From assembly GCA_020746105.1 (NCBI GenBank), contig CM036618.1, forward strand, positions 119,151,161-119,215,160: a stretch of 64,000 nt of DNA. Reading direction: 5' to 3'. This DNA comes from Trogon surrucura. Its lineage: Eukaryota > Chordata > Aves > Trogoniformes > Trogonidae. Shown piece by piece: positions 60,246 through 64,000 of the stretch. Position numbers and translations under genes: made by a program. Position 1 is the first letter of the stretch; each line of letters begins with the position of its first letter. A model generated the notes under the pieces. That model made no database searches and was not told the DNA's origin. It saw only the letters and a program-made list of their open reading frames with translations.

Positions 60246-63200
60246 CAAAGTTTCCAGAAGCCAGGAATCTCAGGCAATGAACTGAAAGCGACTGGAAACA
60301 CAATCGAGTAATAACTCCCCTGGATTTTTATAATCACTCCCAGAGCGTGAAAGCCTCATCTGACTGTGACAGGAAAGGGACTAAACACTCCTTCTCCCCT
60401 GGAGTGATTACTCCATGTAACTCAGTTTCATGGTCGCCTGGTCTTTCACACCTACCTTCCTCTGGAAGCCGCTCACCCGTAAAATATAGTATATGAACTG
60501 CGCTATATTAGCTAGAGAAAAATGAGGCACTCGAAATCTGAGAGAAAGCTGAAAGAAATTTACAGTAAGTGAATATTGCATACCCAAGGGACTGGGGTAC
60601 TTGCAAGAAAATCCTGTTAAAAACAGATTGTTTTCCCCCTCTTCAGAGTTTAACTTTTTTTTTTTTTCAAATTTAAAATAAGTTGGCCATCCCCCATCCA
60701 CCTCTTTCTCAGCACAGAGAGGATATTTTGCCACATACTGGCTTGCATAGCAGGATACAATGAAGTAGTCTGGAGTAACTTTTCTGTTCTACTCAGCAGC
60801 AGTGAAAGTAGCCGGGTTTGGAGGTATTTGGGTTTGGCTGCTATTTTATAAGCAAGGTAAGGACCATCCAGGGGAAAAAAAATACAGGAATTCTCAAGAA
60901 TAATCCTAGACACAAGCCCAGAAAACACGTCTTTAAAAGGTAACAATTCTTGCCCTTGTAGTTTTATTTTCTCTTATACATACCTTCTCCCAGATAATAA
61001 CAAAACCAGAGTTTCCACAGGATAGGAACAGGAAATCTGCACACCTTACAGACTGCTTCAGTTTGCTGCAAATGCATCTACCCTGTCCAGCCTTACAACT
61101 ACACAGAGAACAAGGCAGGAAGTTTTTCCATGGAGGTCTGCAAATTTCTCCACAAAACAGACTTTCTGTGGTCTATACCACTAACAAAACCAAGCTCACT
61201 AGCAAAAAGTAAAACAGGACTTAGATTTATTATGGCGCTTCCTTCTTTACCTTTTGCTCCTACCTGATGCACAAATTTGAATCCATTTATTGGTGTTCAT
61301 GGATGTATCTCATGGAAACAAGAAAATCCACTTCCTCTCTGGCCTAACACATTTTGATTTTTCACAAAGTTCACTCAAAACCAACTCACAACGGTTTAGA
61401 AAGTCGTACGCGAGGTACATCAGGGAAATGTGGAATAAAAGAAAAGTCCCACCCTCTTCACATTAAATAGACAGACTTTTGTTTCCTATTTGCTAACCAT
61501 TAATGCTGCATAAAGAATATGTGATTAGGACCCCGAGAGGCAGCACGGCTCAAATACTGTGTATCGATGAACCACGTCGGAATGGAAATCAGATGAGAAG
61601 TATTCCTGTAGTGGCACTTTAACCTAACTGTTGACAGATGGAGAATGGAAGCAACATAAATGCTCTCTTTTTGTGTCAGCACTATAAAAATGTCTGACTA
61701 GCCCATGAAAGATGGAGATGAAAGCTTAGGCAGCCATTAGAAACTGTGCCTCACCTCAAGCAATAACTCATTTCCATGGTATTATGAAAATGGTTTTATT
61801 GCAGAGGATTGCTCCTTCCCCTTCTGCAAAAATTACTGCGTATCAGCAGTGCAGAAATAAAGCCAGAAACTCCCAATCTTTTAAATTCTCCTACGCAATC
61901 TCCTTCCCAATGGTCAGGAATTGAATAAAATGTAACATTTGATTAAACCAGTTCGCACGCCTTTCTGAAAGCGACACCATTAGCTGACATACGGCAATTC
62001 CAAGTGTCCTGCCATTAGTTCACAGCAGCCTGATGGCCCGTTGCATTTATTTATCTGAGTATCAATGCTCTGCAAACTGCCTTGATTGGAATCCGAGTCT
62101 TTTGGCAGACCTGGATTAGAAATCGAAAGGAGGTTGCAAGGGCAGGAAGAAGTTCAAAAGAGCAGCGTTGAAGGAGGCTGGGTGGTTGGTTGGTTGAAGG
62201 GGTTTTTGGGGGGAAAGGAAGTCTTATGCACAGTGCATTTTGGTTCCTGCTTGTGCCTAAGCAGTCAAGCTTCAGTTAGAAAGCCAGACAGAACCAGGTG
62301 TATTTTAAATTCACTCACGAAATCCAAAGGATGCAGGTTCTTCACCGTCACCACAGCTGGAAGCTACATCAGTGCATCCTGAAGGGATCACAGGCTCCTC
62401 GAGGTACAGGAATCTGGCCTGAGAAGCGAATGTTTCGAGTCAGTGAGAGGAACATGCAGCTGACATCACGGTGGCTTCATCCAGATCCCGCCTAACACTC
62501 TAAAGCTGCTCTTTTGGCAGCCGTTTTCAGGAATCCCTCTTACAAACCTGTGCTGATGGACTGGCCAAAACTCGTGGGACGGCTGCAATGAAAGAATTCT
62601 TCCTCGCTTGCTCAAGATAAATTCTCAGTTTTGCTCTCTCCCATATTTCAGAAGTCTCCACAGCCAAAAAAAAAATAATCCGAGCAAATCTGGCTTCAAA
62701 TGGTGTTGATGGCATGTTGGCTAGGCCAGTAAGGCTACTCCCAATCCTTTTTTCATCTGAACATGTCCATGAGTATGTCACAAGAGAGAGACGGAAGCAG
62801 TGGCAGAAAGATGAAGACACAAACCCTGTACCTCTACCCCATTACCACAAAATGAACAGGAAACATGTCCTAAGAACTTGGAACAGCCCTGGCAGACCGA
62901 GAGATTTTCTCGGATACTCCAGGACTCAAAGAAAACCCTACATGACAATTTTAGGACTGTGGTCACTTTCCAAGTGACACACTACAGTAAGGGATTGTGG
63001 GCTCCCATGAAGCCTTTAAGGCTCCCTCTTACACAGCAGAAAGAAAGGCCTGAGCAGCTCCTCAGCCTCCAGCGAGACACAACCCTGTGCTCCTCACACA
63101 CTGACCTGAACGTCTGCAAGAAAATGTTCACTCTGTACTTCAGAAGGAGACTTGTGAAAAGCAGATCCACTTCTCCTTTAAAATGTCTCTAGTACCACAC

Positions 63201-64000
63201 CAAGATTTCCAGGCTGAGGGCACCCAGTTCTTCAAATTGCGCACATGGGACGTGCCATGCTTTCCAACGACTAAACAAAAGATCTGCACAGCAACTGAGC
63301 TTCTTAATTTTTTCTTTACCACTGATGTTTTTACCCAGAAGAGCAGCAGTGTTGCCCTTCAGGCTTGGGAGGTCTCACTATCATCACGTGCCCAGGAATC
63401 GTACCCATCTGTCCTTTTCAACTTCGATTATCCAGCACTGAGCTACATGCTCCTGAAGCTTTATTTCAGCCCGCCAGGTGGCTTTGAGTGTTCTGCCCAG
63501 AGAAAGGGTGTTCATAATTCTGTAGTATCTGTCATCGGGTCTTTTCACACGGAGTTTAGACACCACCACCCCGATGCTCTGTATCTTGGTGAGGAAGCTG
63601 AGCACCTGACTTGGAGCATCTTCTCTAAAACCACGTGGCCAGCGGAGCTAACCACTCAGCTGTGTGGGTATTTGCTGGTGTAGAACTACATATTCAGAGA
63701 GCATTTACAGAAAAATGTCATTTGCCACCGCTACAAATGCTTAAAGCCTGCCAGCATTTCCTTGTAAAACCATGCCCTAGCCCCCTCTTCACCCAAGTCT
63801 TACCACTCTCAACATCCAGCAGTCTGATGCAGAGACAAAGTTTTTCAGGCAGAAGAGAAAACATATTTTTAATCTTCTGTCTACCCACCCTACAGGGGTA
63901 GTTGTTAGTTTGAGTTCAAAGTAACAGTAGTGGAAGTCCTAATTGCTGAAGTATTTGTTTAAATCAGGAGGGACTTACACACTGAGTAAGTTTGCTGAGT

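Larger units (their letters stand above)
56621..64000. other. Unique non-coding DNA, no gene seen
   Basis: No gene recognised to the end of the window. The frames at 58631-59158 plus (175 codons) and 63183-63683 plus (166 codons) have no known domain. A- or T-runs lie near 57840, 58618, 58690 and 60655. It also contains a direct-repeat pair (58.25 and 59.42 kb), a possible MIR relic near 58.05 kb and a CpG-rich patch near 60.2 kb, each listed separately. Confidence 0.5.

Noticed and set aside
63183..63683. 166-codon open frame near the window end
   Set aside because: No recognised domain and no splice-linked neighbours.
1..64000. CRISPR array, operons, riboswitches or prokaryotic genes
   Set aside because: No regularly spaced direct repeats, no bacterial-style gene packing and clear avian retroelements throughout.

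Overview
This is an intergenic or intronic window from a bird genome, most likely a non-galliform bird although the species cannot be fixed. The evidence is a set of CR1 LINE fragments whose 3' ends carry the avian 8-bp ATTCTATG repeat, plus a class III (ERVL-like) LTR that begins TGTCCTGGGTTTAGC. Recognisable interspersed repeats cover roughly 8 percent of the window by hand estimate, which is normal for birds. I found no cellular protein-coding gene, tRNA, rRNA or CRISPR array. The many short reading frames match no family I recognise and are about as long as chance predicts. The only frames with a recognisable protein are CR1 reverse transcriptase remnants.

Layout. 1-2972: unique AT-rich DNA. 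2973-4249: a minus-oriented CR1 split by an 810-bp solo LTR (3131-3940) flanked by a 5-bp target duplication. 4250-12295: unique DNA. 12296-13262: the longest CR1, minus strand, still open through the FADD active site but frameshifted near its 3' end. 14764-15105: a plus-strand CR1 of the same subfamily with an intact tail, so the two form an inverted pair about 2.2 kb apart. 15769-15828: a perfect (ATCCC)12 microsatellite. 19100-19399 and 23650-23925: two plus-strand CR1 RT fragments, each lacking the catalytic segment. 24323-24440, 28341-28712 and 35409-35580: older minus-strand CR1 3' ends. 29320-31890: three palindromic MITE-like copies, with two more doubtful ones at 34.4 and 39.8 kb. 36.24 and 43.37 kb: MIR-like CORE-SINE remnants, with weaker ones at 26.7 and 58.0 kb. 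47996-48173: CR1 fragment. 52340-52540: plus-strand CR1 3' end. 56240-56620: a much older CR1. 58.25 and 59.42 kb: an unidentified pair of direct repeats.

There is no pathway here. The window records repeat history: an ancient CR1 and MITE/MIR layer, then several CR1 subfamilies, a young CR1 burst (two copies about 97 percent identical over 270 bp), and an ERV insertion into one of those copies. Other points worth checking are CpG-rich clusters near 8.4, 37.0, 44.5 and 60.2 kb, an 11-bp perfect hairpin at 45.1 kb, twin adjacent hairpins at 55.1 kb, and the inverted CR1 pair. I saw no convincing new biological system.
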